Notes: generated by a model not told the origin, from the letters alone. Shown: positions 19,549-29,564, numbered from the stretch's first letter. The stretch: DNA of 64,000 nt from Rhinopithecimicrobium faecis (GCA_017942165.1 JAGKSB010000015.1:1-64000); one strand, 5' to 3'. Numbers and translations: made by a program.

Positions 19549-20613
19549 ATGAAACGCGTCATTATAAGTGTCCTAGTTATTGCTGTTGTTGCAGCTTCTA
19601 TTGCTTGGGTTTTAACAAATAATAAGAAGAAAAACGAAGAAAAGACCGCTATTGCAGCGCAAACAAATTCTGCAGTTGTTGTAAAAGCCATTAAAGCGGC
19701 TAAACAAGAGCTCAATGTAGACTTTGTAAGCAATGGTAACTTCCAAGCTTTTCAAGATATCACCCTAAAAGCAGAATCTGCAGGACGTATCACCAAGATA
19801 TTAGTGAAAGAAGGAGACCGTGTTAGTAAGGGCCAGTTATTAGCGATGGTAGATGCTGACTATGCCAATTTAGATTATTTAGCAGCAAAGGAAGCATTGG
19901 TGAAAGCGAAAGCTGACCAAGCAAGATACCAGTCGGCATACGCTACAGGTGGAGTGACTAAAGCACAGGTAGATGATATGAACTTTAATGTGAAGAGTGC
20001 TGAAGTACGTATTCAACAGGCAACACGTAAGCAGTCAGATGCAAATATCAGAGCACCATTTTCCGGTGTTATAAATAAGAAAATCGTTGAGTTAGGGACC
20101 TATGCTGCTCCGGGGACGGATCTTTTTGAAATCGTCGATATTTCTAAATTGAAGTTAGCAGTAACAGCTTCTGAAGCGCAGGTAGTGCAGCTGAAAATCG
20201 GCTCTGTAGTGAAAATTACGAGTACCGTATTTCCTGATAAAGTATTTTCTGGTCAAGTGACTTTTATTGCTCCTAAAGCGGATGCCGCATTAAACTATCC
20301 GATTGAAATTACCTTAGCAAACTCTGGTTCTAATGACTTAAAGGCGGGGATGTACGGTTCGGCAGTATTTGCATTCCCTAATCAAGCACAGATGATCTTA
20401 ATCCCTCGTACAGCATTCGTAGGTGGTGTAAATTCTAATTTAATCTACGTGATTGATGCCAAAAATAAAGCCGTAGAGCGTAAAGTCGTAGCAGGTCGTA
20501 TCCTTGGTGAGCAAGTGGAGATTATCTCAGGCTTAGAAGAAGGAGAATCTGTCGTAACAACAGGACAAATAAATGTGGTTGAAGGGGTGCAATTAGATCC
20601 TCAATATAATTAA
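19549..20613 (+). CDS. RND efflux periplasmic adaptor (membrane fusion protein)
   Basis: The protein has 354 residues. An N-terminal membrane anchor (~3-22) is followed by the split lipoyl domain (ESAGRITKILVKEGDRVSKG at ~72-91 and DANIRAPFSGVINKKIVELG at ~163-182). Between these lies a short coiled-coil hairpin (DYLAAKEALVKAKADQARYQ). Beta-barrel and membrane-proximal domains complete the HlyD/AcrA layout. It links the inner-membrane pump to the TolC-type channel. No lipobox cysteine was seen, so it is anchored by its helix. Confidence 0.94.
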   Translation: MKRVIISVLVIAVVAASIAWVLTNNKKKNEEKTAIAAQTNSAVVVKAIKAAKQELNVDFVSNGNFQAFQDITLKAESAGRITKILVKEGDRVSKGQLLAMVDADYANLDYLAAKEALVKAKADQARYQSAYATGGVTKAQVDDMNFNVKSAEVRIQQATRKQSDANIRAPFSGVINKKIVELGTYAAPGTDLFEIVDISKLKLAVTASEAQVVQLKIGSVVKITSTVFPDKVFSGQVTFIAPKADAALNYPIEITLANSGSNDLKAGMYGSAVFAFPNQAQMILIPRTAFVGGVNSNLIYVIDAKNKAVERKVVAGRILGEQVEIISGLEEGESVVTTGQINVVEGVQLDPQYN

Positions 20614-20619
20614 GAATTC

Positions 20620-23600
20620 ATGAAAATAGCTGAAATATCCATTAAAAGACCTTCTATTGTTATCGTGCTTTTTACAGCACTAACACTCTTAGGTCTGATA
20701 AGTTACTTTTCCTTAAACTACGAGTTACTACCTAAGTTCTCACCTTCCGTAGTTACTGTTTCCACAGTATACCCTGGAGCTTCTCCTTCGGAGATAGAGA
20801 ATACGGTAACGAAAAAAATTGAGGACGCCGTGGCCTCTATGGAAAAGGTTAAGAAAATTGAGTCCACGTCCTTTGAGAGTCTTTCTGTAATTACCATTAC
20901 GTTAAATTCTGGAGCTGATGCGGATTTAGCATTAAATGACGCGCAACGTAAGGTGAATGCTATTCTTTCGGATCTTCCGGATGATGCCAAGACGCCTTCC
21001 TTAGCGAAATTCTCTTTTGATGACCTACCGATTGTTACCCTTTCTGCTTCGGCAAATATGGATGACGCGGATTTCTACGATTTAATTGACAAGCGTGTGC
21101 AACCGTTACTGTCCCGTATGGATGGGGTAGCACAGGTGAATTTAATCGGTGGTCAGGAGCGTGAGATTCAGGTGAGCTTACTTGCGGATCAATTGCAAGG
21201 ATATGGCTTAACACCACTGCAAGTGCAACAAGCAATCTTAGCCTCAAATTTAGATTTCCCTACAGGATCTGTGAAGTCTCAAAATCAAGATATCTTAATC
21301 CGTCTTGCGGGAAAATACAAAAATGTCGAAGAGCTTCGTAACCTTGTCATTGGAAGCAGCCCTCAAAAAGGACAAATCCGTCTTTCTGATGTTGCTGATG
21401 TGCAAGATAGTCAAAAGGAAGTTGAGAAGATTGCGCGTTTTGATGGTCAGTCAGCAATTGCCCTGCAGATTATCAAACAGTCGGATGCCAATGCCGTAAA
21501 GGTTTCGGAAGGTGTTCGTAAGGCCGTGTCCACGATTGAACAAGAATATGCTTCCAATAAATTGCAAATGAAAGTTGCAAATGACTCCTCGGTATATACT
21601 TTAGAGTCTGCGGATGCCGTAATTCATGATTTGTTCTTCGCTATTATATTGGTAGCTGTGGTCATGCTCTTGTTTTTACACAGCTTACGTAATGCTGTAA
21701 TCGTAATGGTCGCAATTCCAGCGTCCTTAGTAGCGACCTTTATTGGTATGTCCATGTTAGGGTTCTCCTTGAACTTAATGTCCCTTTTAGGACTTTCCTT
21801 AGTAGTAGGTATCTTAGTCGATGATGCGATTGTTGTTATTGAAAATATCTACCGTCACATGGAGATGGGAAAAAATAAAGTGCGTGCTTCCTACGATGCT
21901 GTTACAGAAATTGGCTTTACGGTAATCTCCATTACACTCGTTATTGTAGTGGTATTCTTACCGATTGCCATTAGTACAGGTTTGGTGTCCGATATCTTAA
22001 GAGAGTTCTGTGTCGTGGTTATGATTGCTACACTCTTATCCCTATTGGCCTCTTTTATGATTGTGCCACTATTGACTTCCCGTTTTGGAAAGTTAGAGCA
22101 CATCACGAATAAGACCTTGGGTGGACGCTTTATCCTATGGTTTGAAAGCCTTCTAAAAAGCTTTACAAACTGGGTTACCAATGTGTTAAAATGGTCCCTA
22201 AATCATAAGTTTATATCCCTATTTGCCGTTCTAGCGTTGTTCTTCGGTTCCTTCGGTCTCGTTGCTGCGGGCTATGTACAAGGTGAGTTTTTTGCATCGG
22301 GTGATAAAGGGGAGTTCTTAGTTCAGGTGGAATTGCCAAAGGATGCTTCTATTGAGCAAACCAATCAGGTGATGCGAAAAGTGGAAACTATATTGGGTGC
22401 AAAGCCTGAAGTGGTGTCTCAACTTACGACTGTAGGGCAGACTTCTGAGGGGATGGCAGGAACGAATGCTACCGCTTATAAGGGGGAGATTCGGGTAAAC
22501 TTGGTGGAGAAGAAAGACCGTGGTGGAATGACTTCTGATGTGTTCGCTGCCAAATTAAAGCGTGAACTCGAAGCGAAGGTCGTAGGCGCAAAAATTAAAA
22601 CGGTGCCTATTTCCATTATGGGTACCGCTGAGGATGCTCCTATTCAATTAGTCGTTATTGGTTCTGAATTAGATTCTGTAAAGCAGTTTGCAAATTTAAT
22701 GCTTGACTCACTACGTACTGTTCCTGGGGTGTCGGAAGCAAAACTATCTGTGGAAGATGGTACGCCAGAAATCAATGTGCAGGTTGATCGTGATAAGATG
22801 TCTGCACTGGGATTGTCACTACAAACGGTAGGTCTAACCATGCAAACAGCTTTTAATGGAAATACCGATGGTAAATTCCGTGCAGGAGCCTATGAATATG
22901 ATATTAATATCCGCTACGATGAATTCAACCGTAAGTCGGTAGAAGATGTAAGAAATTTATTGTTTATAAATTCTGAAAAACAAGAAATCCGTCTTTCGCA
23001 ATTTGCAACCATCAAAGAGAGCTCAGGCCCTTCTCAATTAGAACGTCGTGATAAATCTTCGTCTATAAAAGTGAAATCTCAGGTTATCGGGGTGACAGCA
23101 GGAACAGCAATTGCTGATTTAGAGAAAAAATTAGAAAAAGTACATAAACCGGTTGGTGTATCCTATGTATACGGTGGAAATATGGAAAATCAAGAGGAGG
23201 GCTTTGGTACCTTAGGTATCGCCTTAGTCGTTTCCATTGTTCTCGTATATTTAATTATGGTGGCACTATATGATAGTTTTGTTTACCCATTCGTTGTACT
23301 ATTCTCTATTCCATTATCTGTAATTGGGGCTTTACTTGCGTTGGGATTAACGAATAACTCGCTAAATATCTTTACCATCTTAGGATTAATTATGTTAATT
23401 GGTCTCGTAGCTAAGAATGCGATTATCTTAGTCGATTTCACGAATCAGCTGCGTGCGGAAGGAAAGTCTACGCGTGAGGCCTTAATCTTAGCTAACCACG
23501 CTCGTTTACGTCCTATCTTAATGACGACCATTGCCATGGTATTCGGTATGTTCCCGATTGCCCTCGCATCTGGAGCAGGAGCGGAATGGAAGAATGGATT

Positions 23601-23793
23601 AGCTTGGGTTATTATTGGGGGCTTAATATCATCCCTATTTTTAACTTTAATCGTCGTACCTATTGTATATGATATTTTCACATCTATCTTACATAAATTA
23701 GGAATGGATAAAGAAGGCCGCTCGATGGAAGAGTTGATGGCTGAAGAATATGTGCATAAAGAGGTAAAAGAATATGATGATACCGCTTTATAG
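20620..23793 (+). CDS. RND-family multidrug efflux permease (AcrB/MexB-like, HAE1)
   Basis: The protein has 1057 residues with two six-helix halves separated by large periplasmic loops. The proton-relay pair is visible in the fourth helix (VVGILVDDAIVVIENIYRHM), and the second-half counterpart reads GLVAKNAIILVDFTNQ. Drug/proton antiport in a complex with the two upstream gene products is the family role. No heavy-metal (CusA) signature was seen. The last ~40 residues form a charged cytosolic tail. Three 24-bp tandem repeats and a terminator follow the stop. Confidence 0.95.
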   Translation: MKIAEISIKRPSIVIVLFTALTLLGLISYFSLNYELLPKFSPSVVTVSTVYPGASPSEIENTVTKKIEDAVASMEKVKKIESTSFESLSVITITLNSGADADLALNDAQRKVNAILSDLPDDAKTPSLAKFSFDDLPIVTLSASANMDDADFYDLIDKRVQPLLSRMDGVAQVNLIGGQEREIQVSLLADQLQGYGLTPLQVQQAILASNLDFPTGSVKSQNQDILIRLAGKYKNVEELRNLVIGSSPQKGQIRLSDVADVQDSQKEVEKIARFDGQSAIALQIIKQSDANAVKVSEGVRKAVSTIEQEYASNKLQMKVANDSSVYTLESADAVIHDLFFAIILVAVVMLLFLHSLRNAVIVMVAIPASLVATFIGMSMLGFSLNLMSLLGLSLVVGILVDDAIVVIENIYRHMEMGKNKVRASYDAVTEIGFTVISITLVIVVVFLPIAISTGLVSDILREFCVVVMIATLLSLLASFMIVPLLTSRFGKLEHITNKTLGGRFILWFESLLKSFTNWVTNVLKWSLNHKFISLFAVLALFFGSFGLVAAGYVQGEFFASGDKGEFLVQVELPKDASIEQTNQVMRKVETILGAKPEVVSQLTTVGQTSEGMAGTNATAYKGEIRVNLVEKKDRGGMTSDVFAAKLKRELEAKVVGAKIKTVPISIMGTAEDAPIQLVVIGSELDSVKQFANLMLDSLRTVPGVSEAKLSVEDGTPEINVQVDRDKMSALGLSLQTVGLTMQTAFNGNTDGKFRAGAYEYDINIRYDEFNRKSVEDVRNLLFINSEKQEIRLSQFATIKESSGPSQLERRDKSSSIKVKSQVIGVTAGTAIADLEKKLEKVHKPVGVSYVYGGNMENQEEGFGTLGIALVVSIVLVYLIMVALYDSFVYPFVVLFSIPLSVIGALLALGLTNNSLNIFTILGLIMLIGLVAKNAIILVDFTNQLRAEGKSTREALILANHARLRPILMTTIAMVFGMFPIALASGAGAEWKNGLAWVIIGGLISSLFLTLIVVPIVYDIFTSILHKLGMDKEGRSMEELMAEEYVHKEVKEYDDTAL

Positions 23794-23811
23794 CTAATAA
23801 TATACTATTTG

Positions 23812-23883
23812 AAAGCATTGACAACATAACTTCTATAAGCGTTGACAATAGAACTTCTAAAAGCGTTGACAACAGACTTTCTT
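23812..23883. repeat. Three imperfect 24-bp tandem repeats after the efflux operon
   Basis: Units at 23812-23835, 23836-23859 and 23860-23883 share the core aagc(a/g)ttgacaa with the tail acttct. They lie 18 bp after the RND stop and 23 bp before the terminator hairpin, whose left arm begins with the same aaagcg motif. Confidence 0.85.
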
Positions 23884-23906
23884 CTAGTAGTTAAACACTT
23901 ATTTTT

Positions 23907-23940
23907 AAAGCGAGCACCTTATACGGTGCTCGCTTTTTTT
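23907..23940 (+). terminator. Intrinsic terminator of the TetR-TolC-MFP-RND operon
   Basis: A 12-bp stem aaagcgagcacc/ggtgctcgcttt with a 6-nt loop and trailing T-run. Confidence 0.9.
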
Positions 23941-24244
23941 GATGCTCCATTTTTACAAAAAAATAGCCTTTCTACAAGTTATTATTTACAGGTCACGGCA
24001 TAAAATAACCAATGCAGCACTGATGTTTTGTGTCGTAAATTCTTTCTTTCTAGCGTAAACAAATACTTGTTGGCATGGATCCTGCATATTCATGCATCTT
24101 TATCCCTATTTGATTTCTTTTTGAAGTTTTAGCATAATAAGCTACAGCGGCTATATGCTTGATTATAACATATTTTCACATTTAAACAATCGATTGCGTA
24201 GCATTTTTTTTATACATTTGTTTTGAATTAATCAATAAATACAT
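23941..24244. other. Leader/intergenic region before glmS (~300 bp)
   Basis: No gene was seen. It contains the likely glmS -7 box at 24213-24220. I looked for a glmS ribozyme-like fold, which is known mainly from Firmicutes, and saw nothing that fits. A small hairpin tgcat-attc-atgca lies near 24088-24101. Confidence 0.5.
24213..24220 (+). promoter_or_regulatory. -7 box of the glmS operon
   Basis: TACATTTG matches TAnnTTTG, 25 bp upstream of the ATG. The nearest TTG (24194-24196) is spaced 16 bp, shorter than ideal. Confidence 0.5.
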
Positions 24245-26086
24245 ATGTGTGGAATCGTCGGTTATACCGGAAATAAAGAGGCTTATCCCATTGTTATTAA
24301 AGGGCTCAAAAGGTTAGAATATAGGGGTTATGATAGTGCTGGAATAGCACTACACCAAGGAGACTCCTTGCAGGTTTATAAAAAAGCTGGAAAAGTAGCC
24401 ATGTTAGAAGAGTCTGTTCTTGGCGAGAATTTACATGCTTTTACAGCCATTGGCCATACACGCTGGGCAACCCACGGAGAGCCTTCGGATAAAAATGCCC
24501 ACCCTCATATCTCTCCTTCGGGAGATATCGCCATGATTCATAACGGAATTATTGAGAATTACGACGCCATAAAGCGCGACTTAATAGCCAAGGGCTACCT
24601 CTTTAAGTCCGATACCGATACCGAGGTCCTTTTATATTTTATTGAAGATATCAAGATTCATAATCAATGCAGCTTAGAGGAGGCTATTCGCATAGCATTA
24701 AAGCGGGTAGTGGGGGCATATGTGATTTTATTAATTGAAAAATCGGCACCTGACACCATTATTGCTGCCCGAAAAGGCTCCCCATTAGTCATTGGGATTG
24801 GTAAAGGAGCGCATTACCTAGGTTCAGATGCTTCCCCCATGTTAGCATATACGAAGGAGGTGGTATACATCAATGATTATGAGTTAGCTATTGTGCGCCC
24901 CGATGAGTTGATCCTGAAGAATTTCGGTAATGAGCGTATCACACCTTTCGTGCAGCAGCTGGACTTAGATTTAGCGGCGATTGAAAAAGGGGGTTATGAA
25001 CATTTTATGCTTAAAGAGATTTTTGAGCAGCCGCAAACGATCTATGACTCCTTACGTGGACGTCTTTCCTTAAACCCGGCACAGCTCACGCTTTCAGGAA
25101 TTACGCAGTTTGGAAATGAGCTTAGCCAAGCCAAGCGTATTGTGATTCTTGCCTGCGGCACGAGTTGGCATGCGGCACTTTGGGCGGAATATATTATTGA
25201 AGAGCTATGCCGCATCCAAGTGGAAGTGGACTATGCATCAGAATATAGATACCGGAATCCCATTATTGAAAAGGGCGATGTGATTATTGCCATCTCACAG
25301 TCTGGCGAGACTGCAGATACCTTAGTAGCGCTGGAAAAGGCGAAGCAGCAGGGGGCGATAATTTTGGGTGTTGTCAATGCCGTGGGATCTTCCATAGCGC
25401 GACTTTCCGATGCCGGAGCTTACACGCATGCAGGGCCTGAAATTGGGGTGGCCAGTACCAAGGCTTTTACTGCGCAGCTAACGGTATTACATCTGATAGC
25501 ATTAAAAATTGCGGAGCTGAAAGGAAGCATTACTGCTGAGAAATTTACGCAACAGCTCACGGAGCTTGCGGCCATTCCAGAGAAAGTACAACAAATACTA
25601 TCCACCCAACATGAAAAGATTAAGCTGATTGCTAAGAAGTATAAAGATGCTAAAGACTTTTTGTTTTTAGGTAGAGGGTATAGTTTTCCCATAGCCTTAG
25701 AAGGGGCCTTGAAATTAAAAGAGATCTCCTATATCCACGCCGAAGGGTACCCGGCTGCAGAAATGAAGCATGGCCCCATCGCTTTGGTAGATGAACATCT
25801 ACCCGTCGTATTTATTGCTACTAAGGATTTCTATCACGAAAAGATTATGAGCAATATGCAGGAAATTCGCGCTCGGAAAGGGCAGGTGCTAGCGATTGTT
25901 ACCGAAGGCGATGAGCTGTCTAAGGAAATAGCACAGGACTATATCGAAATTCCTGCAGCAGATGAAATGCTGTCGCCGATATTATCGACGATACCCTTAC
26001 AGCTGCTGTCCTATTATATTGGTGTGGAGCTGGGCTTGGATGTCGACAAACCTAGAAACTTAGCAAAATCTGTAACAGTAGAATAG
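24245..26086 (+). CDS. glmS: Glutamine--fructose-6-phosphate aminotransferase (isomerizing)
   Basis: It makes glucosamine-6-phosphate from fructose-6-phosphate and glutamine, the first step toward UDP-GlcNAc for peptidoglycan and LPS. The 613-residue length is typical. The mature N-terminal Cys2 nucleophile (MCGIVGYTGN) and glutaminase motifs (GHTRWATHG, HNGIIENY) lead into two SIS domains (ACGTSWHAA, SQSGETADTL) and the C-terminal KSVTVE. It abuts the DUF4954 gene with no spacer. Confidence 0.98.
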   Translation: MCGIVGYTGNKEAYPIVIKGLKRLEYRGYDSAGIALHQGDSLQVYKKAGKVAMLEESVLGENLHAFTAIGHTRWATHGEPSDKNAHPHISPSGDIAMIHNGIIENYDAIKRDLIAKGYLFKSDTDTEVLLYFIEDIKIHNQCSLEEAIRIALKRVVGAYVILLIEKSAPDTIIAARKGSPLVIGIGKGAHYLGSDASPMLAYTKEVVYINDYELAIVRPDELILKNFGNERITPFVQQLDLDLAAIEKGGYEHFMLKEIFEQPQTIYDSLRGRLSLNPAQLTLSGITQFGNELSQAKRIVILACGTSWHAALWAEYIIEELCRIQVEVDYASEYRYRNPIIEKGDVIIAISQSGETADTLVALEKAKQQGAIILGVVNAVGSSIARLSDAGAYTHAGPEIGVASTKAFTAQLTVLHLIALKIAELKGSITAEKFTQQLTELAAIPEKVQQILSTQHEKIKLIAKKYKDAKDFLFLGRGYSFPIALEGALKLKEISYIHAEGYPAAEMKHGPIALVDEHLPVVFIATKDFYHEKIMSNMQEIRARKGQVLAIVTEGDELSKEIAQDYIEIPAADEMLSPILSTIPLQLLSYYIGVELGLDVDKPRNLAKSVTVE

Positions 26087-28288
26087 ATGTCTGTAATAAA
26101 AAGAAGAAAGCTGTCAGCTTTAGGGTTTGACTTTGTAGACCCTAGCTACCTGAAGGAGGGGCAAGATGAGTTTACTGCGCGCGAAGTACAATTTTCCAGT
26201 AAGCATGTTTACCGGAGCTTGACCTCCGCGGAAATTGATGCCTTAGAGTTGGGGGGCAACCAGGCCGATAACTGGTCCAATATACAGGTTACTGATCAGT
26301 TCCTCCCTGCGCAGATTCAGCAATGTAAATTTTACGGGAAGATCCGTATTGGGCATATGGAGGAGTCGTATGTCGAATATAGAAATATCCGTTTAGCAAC
26401 AGGAATCTATCAAAGTACCGTTGTCAGTTCTGATATCGGTGATTTTGTAGCCATTCATCATGTGAAATACCTGGCACACTACCTTATTGGTGAGGAGGTA
26501 ATACTCCATAATATCTCGGAGATGGAAACTTCCTCGCGGGCGAAGTTTGGCAATGGCATCCTCCGTGAAGGGGAGCCTGAGTCTGCCCGTATTTCCTTGG
26601 AGCTATGTAATGAAAATGGGGGGCGTAGTATCCTTCCCTTTGAGGGGATGCAGGCCTCCGATGCGTTTCTATGGACGCGCATGCGCGACGACAGCTTGCT
26701 GCAGCAGCGTTTTCAGGAGATGACAGTAAAGCGGTTTTCAAAAGATCGTGGTAGCTACTCCGAAATTGGAGCACGCTGTGTCATCAAGAATTGTCAGTTG
26801 ATAAAAGATGTAAAGATTGGAACGGATGCCTATATTAAGGGCGTCAATAAGTTGAAAAATCTTACCATACAATCATCCAGGGAGGCCTACACGCAAATTG
26901 GTGAAGGCTGCGAGCTGGTTAATGGTATTATTGGCTATGGCTGCCGCATCTTCTATGGCGTGAAAGCAGTACGCTTTATACTATCCTCCTTTTCACAGTT
27001 GAAATATGGAGCACGGCTTATAAATTCCTTTTTAGGAGACAACTCGACGATATCCTGCTGTGAGGTGCTTAATTCCTTAATCTTTCCTGCTCATGAGCAG
27101 CATCACAATAACTCCTTCCTTTGTGCAGCTACGGTGTATGGTCAGTCGAATATGGCGGCCGGTGCTACGGTGGGGTCTAATCACAATTCCCGTGCGGCGG
27201 ATGGCGAACTTGTTGCGGGGCGCGGCTTCTGGCCGGGCTTATGTGTGAGTTTAAAGCATAATAGCCGTTTTGCTTCCTACACGTTAATCGTCAAGGGGGA
27301 CTATTTATCGGAGCTTGATGTCCGTATTCCATTTTCCTTAATTTCGAATGATGTCACACAAGACCGCTTAGTTATCATTCCAGGGTATTGGTTTATGTAT
27401 AATATGTATGCGTTAGTGCGCAATGCCGCGAAATACGAGACTCGCGATCAACGGAAGCTTAAAAATCAATATTTGGAGACCGCTATGCTGGCGCCAGATA
27501 CCGTAAATGAGCTTTTTGAAGCCTTGGAAATGCTGGAAATTTCAGTTGCCGAAACGATGAATCCTGCTTTGGCGGATCTTTGTGAAAAGCGAAGCTTTGG
27601 AAGAGAGTTATTGGAAAATAGTCCACAGAGCCTAGCCGGTAAAGAATTTTTCATAAAAGGCTTTGAATATGGTAATCGCCCCGTGCAGCTTTTAAAAGTG
27701 CCCCAAGCCTATGCGATTTTTAAGCGTATGATCAGATACTATGGAGCCTTAGCGCTGGTAGATCGGGTAGACGCGATAAATCAGGTAGATTCACCATCGG
27801 GGAGCCTTCCTGCTGATGCATCCGCCGCTCAGCAGATTCTCTATAGGGCTGCAGCACGCATTTCATTTACCAATATCGGGGGACAGCTAATTCCTACAGA
27901 AAAGTACAGCCATTTAATTACGTCGATTAAATCGGGATCTATTGATTCCTGGGAGCAGGTACATGCACAATATCATCAGTTCTCTACGCATTATATGCAG
28001 GATAAGCAGGAGCATGCTTTGGCGTCACTCTGTGAATTAATGGGCGTTGAAGTGTTGACATATGCGGATTTTGATGCTTTAAAGGAGGAGTTGCTGGCCA
28101 CACAAGAGTGGATGGTAGCAGCTATTTTCCAAACCCGCGCCAAGGATTATCAAAATAAATTTAAAGAGATGGTTTATGGAAGTAAGGAAGAGATGGAGGA
28201 GGTGATAGGCGCTTTAGCGGATAATAGTTTTATTCTACAGCAACGCGCGGAGTTGGAAGCGCTACGTAAGAAGCTTGCGCAGTACTAA
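26087..28288 (+). CDS. DUF4954 family protein with left-handed beta-helix (hexapeptide) region
   Basis: The protein has 733 residues and no signal peptide. Residues ~75-440 contain many short turns typical of left-handed beta-helix acyl/nucleotidyl-transferase proteins (for example CVIKNCQLIKDVKIGTDAYI and GEGCELVNGIIGYGCRIFYG). The remaining ~290 residues are mainly helical. The family is known from Bacteroidota and spirochaetes, without an assigned reaction that I know of. The start codon directly follows the glmS stop, so the two are co-translated. A role in amino-sugar nucleotide metabolism is an inference from this coupling and the fold. Confidence 0.82.
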   Translation: MSVIKRRKLSALGFDFVDPSYLKEGQDEFTAREVQFSSKHVYRSLTSAEIDALELGGNQADNWSNIQVTDQFLPAQIQQCKFYGKIRIGHMEESYVEYRNIRLATGIYQSTVVSSDIGDFVAIHHVKYLAHYLIGEEVILHNISEMETSSRAKFGNGILREGEPESARISLELCNENGGRSILPFEGMQASDAFLWTRMRDDSLLQQRFQEMTVKRFSKDRGSYSEIGARCVIKNCQLIKDVKIGTDAYIKGVNKLKNLTIQSSREAYTQIGEGCELVNGIIGYGCRIFYGVKAVRFILSSFSQLKYGARLINSFLGDNSTISCCEVLNSLIFPAHEQHHNNSFLCAATVYGQSNMAAGATVGSNHNSRAADGELVAGRGFWPGLCVSLKHNSRFASYTLIVKGDYLSELDVRIPFSLISNDVTQDRLVIIPGYWFMYNMYALVRNAAKYETRDQRKLKNQYLETAMLAPDTVNELFEALEMLEISVAETMNPALADLCEKRSFGRELLENSPQSLAGKEFFIKGFEYGNRPVQLLKVPQAYAIFKRMIRYYGALALVDRVDAINQVDSPSGSLPADASAAQQILYRAAARISFTNIGGQLIPTEKYSHLITSIKSGSIDSWEQVHAQYHQFSTHYMQDKQEHALASLCELMGVEVLTYADFDALKEELLATQEWMVAAIFQTRAKDYQNKFKEMVYGSKEEMEEVIGALADNSFILQQRAELEALRKKLAQY

Positions 28289-28290
28289 AA

Positions 28291-28353
28291 ATCCCCCAAG
28301 AAAGATCTTTTGCAAAGGTATTTCTTGTTTTGCAAAGGGATTTCTTGGGGGAT
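28291..28353. terminator. Bidirectional long-loop hairpin between DUF4954 gene and trpB, with internal 20-bp duplication
   Basis: A 13-bp perfect stem (28291-28303 with 28341-28353; core ccccaagaaa/tttcttgggg) encloses a loop with two 20-bp copies (28308-28327, 28328-28347) that share ttttgcaaagg...atttcttg. The left arm can also pair with the tttcttg of the first copy. The T-run is weak, so termination strength is uncertain. Confidence 0.65.
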
Positions 28354-28370
28354 GCAGGTTTTATGAAAAC

Positions 28371-29564
28371 TTACATATCTCTTTCTACATCTTTATCACC
28401 ACGTCCTGAAACATTGACAATCGCGAGGAGACCCTTATCTTTTAAATCTTTTAGCGCCAATGCTACGGCATGGGATGATTCAATCGCGGGTGTGATACCT
28501 TCTAACTTAGATAATAATTTATAGGCTTCCACGGCTTCACTATCCGTAATCGGCGCATATTGAGCACGACCTTGATCCTTTAAATAGGCGTGCTGTGGCG
28601 ATATTCCAGGATAGTCTAAACCTGCAGCAATGGATTTGGAAGCAATTGGATTGCCGGCATCATCCACTAAGCAGTAGGAGCGCGTACCTTGGAATACGGT
28701 AGGTCTTCCGAAGCTTAACGTTGCCGCCGTATCAGGCAATGAGCCCGATCCACCTCCTTCAGCACCATAAATAGCCACCGAGCTATCTTTTAGGAAACTT
28801 GAAAATAGGCCTATGGCATTTGATCCACCCCCTATGCAGGCATAGATTGCATCAGGAAGGCGTCCTTCAACGGCTAAGATCTGTTGTCTCGCTTCTTCGC
28901 CAATAACAGATTGGAAGTAACCGACCATCTTTGGGTATGGATGTGGGCCTACATGTGAGCCTAATAAATAGTATGAGGTGGGATTCTCGATATAATATCC
29001 CAAGGCAGCATCTACAGCATCCTTTAAAGTTCCCGAACCGGCAGTTGTCGCAATTACTTCGGCGCCAAGTAACTCCATACGGCGTACATTTAACGCCTGA
29101 CGCTGGATATCTACAGCACCCATAAACACCTTACAGGGAACCGCTAGGAAAGCACAAGCAGTAGCTGTAGCAACCCCATGTTGACCAGCACCTGTCTCAG
29201 CGATAATCTCTTTGGCACCCATCAGCTTCGCGATTAAGATCTGCCCAATGGCGTTGTTGATCTTGTGAGAACCTGTATGGTTGAGATCCTCTCTCTTCAA
29301 ATAGATCGTTGAACCCACATAGCGGGATAAATTTTTCGCTAAATATAACGGCGAAGGTCTTCCAACATAGGTCTTCAATAGGGTGATAAACTCCTTTTGA
29401 AAGTCCGCTTTCAGCACATTGCTGTCGAAGAATTCTGCTAGTTTGGTAAGCTGTTCTGCTAAAACTTCAGGGATATAGGCGCCCCCAAATTCGCCATACG
29501 TACCATCTGTCGCTAGCATTTCCGCATTAGCGCGTACGTAAATAGGTTGTTCTTGTTGATCCAT
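28371..29564 (-). CDS. trpB: Tryptophan synthase beta subunit (TrpB1 type)
   Basis: It condenses indole with serine to tryptophan using PLP. Conserved blocks are TYGEFGGAYIPE, the PLP lysine in DLNHTGSHKINNA, the GAGQHG catalytic loop, the phosphate-binding GGGSNAIG, and SIAAGLDYPGISPQHAYL, which marks the TrpB1 class. I chose ATG 29564 (MDQQEQPIY), giving 397 residues; an ATG at 29606 would overlap the upstream HAD gene and add 14 residues. No other trp gene is nearby, so this copy is separated from the usual trp operon or is a second copy. Confidence 0.93.
   Translation of the reverse strand: MDQQEQPIYVRANAEMLATDGTYGEFGGAYIPEVLAEQLTKLAEFFDSNVLKADFQKEFITLLKTYVGRPSPLYLAKNLSRYVGSTIYLKREDLNHTGSHKINNAIGQILIAKLMGAKEIIAETGAGQHGVATATACAFLAVPCKVFMGAVDIQRQALNVRRMELLGAEVIATTAGSGTLKDAVDAALGYYIENPTSYYLLGSHVGPHPYPKMVGYFQSVIGEEARQQILAVEGRLPDAIYACIGGGSNAIGLFSSFLKDSSVAIYGAEGGGSGSLPDTAATLSFGRPTVFQGTRSYCLVDDAGNPIASKSIAAGLDYPGISPQHAYLKDQGRAQYAPITDSEAVEAYKLLSKLEGITPAIESSHAVALALKDLKDKGLLAIVNVSGRGDKDVERDM

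Noticed and set aside
23684..23872. Minus-strand frame with repeated LLSTL-like units
   Set aside because: It is generated by reading the 3 x 24-bp repeats on the opposite strand and runs into the RND gene antisense.
23812..23883. CRISPR-like array
   Set aside because: The repeats are contiguous, imperfect, only 24 bp and without spacers; no cas gene is present anywhere in the window.
23941..24244. Possible glmS ribozyme or riboswitch in the glmS leader
   Set aside because: No conserved core or pseudoknot pattern could be recognised, and the class is known mainly from Firmicutes.
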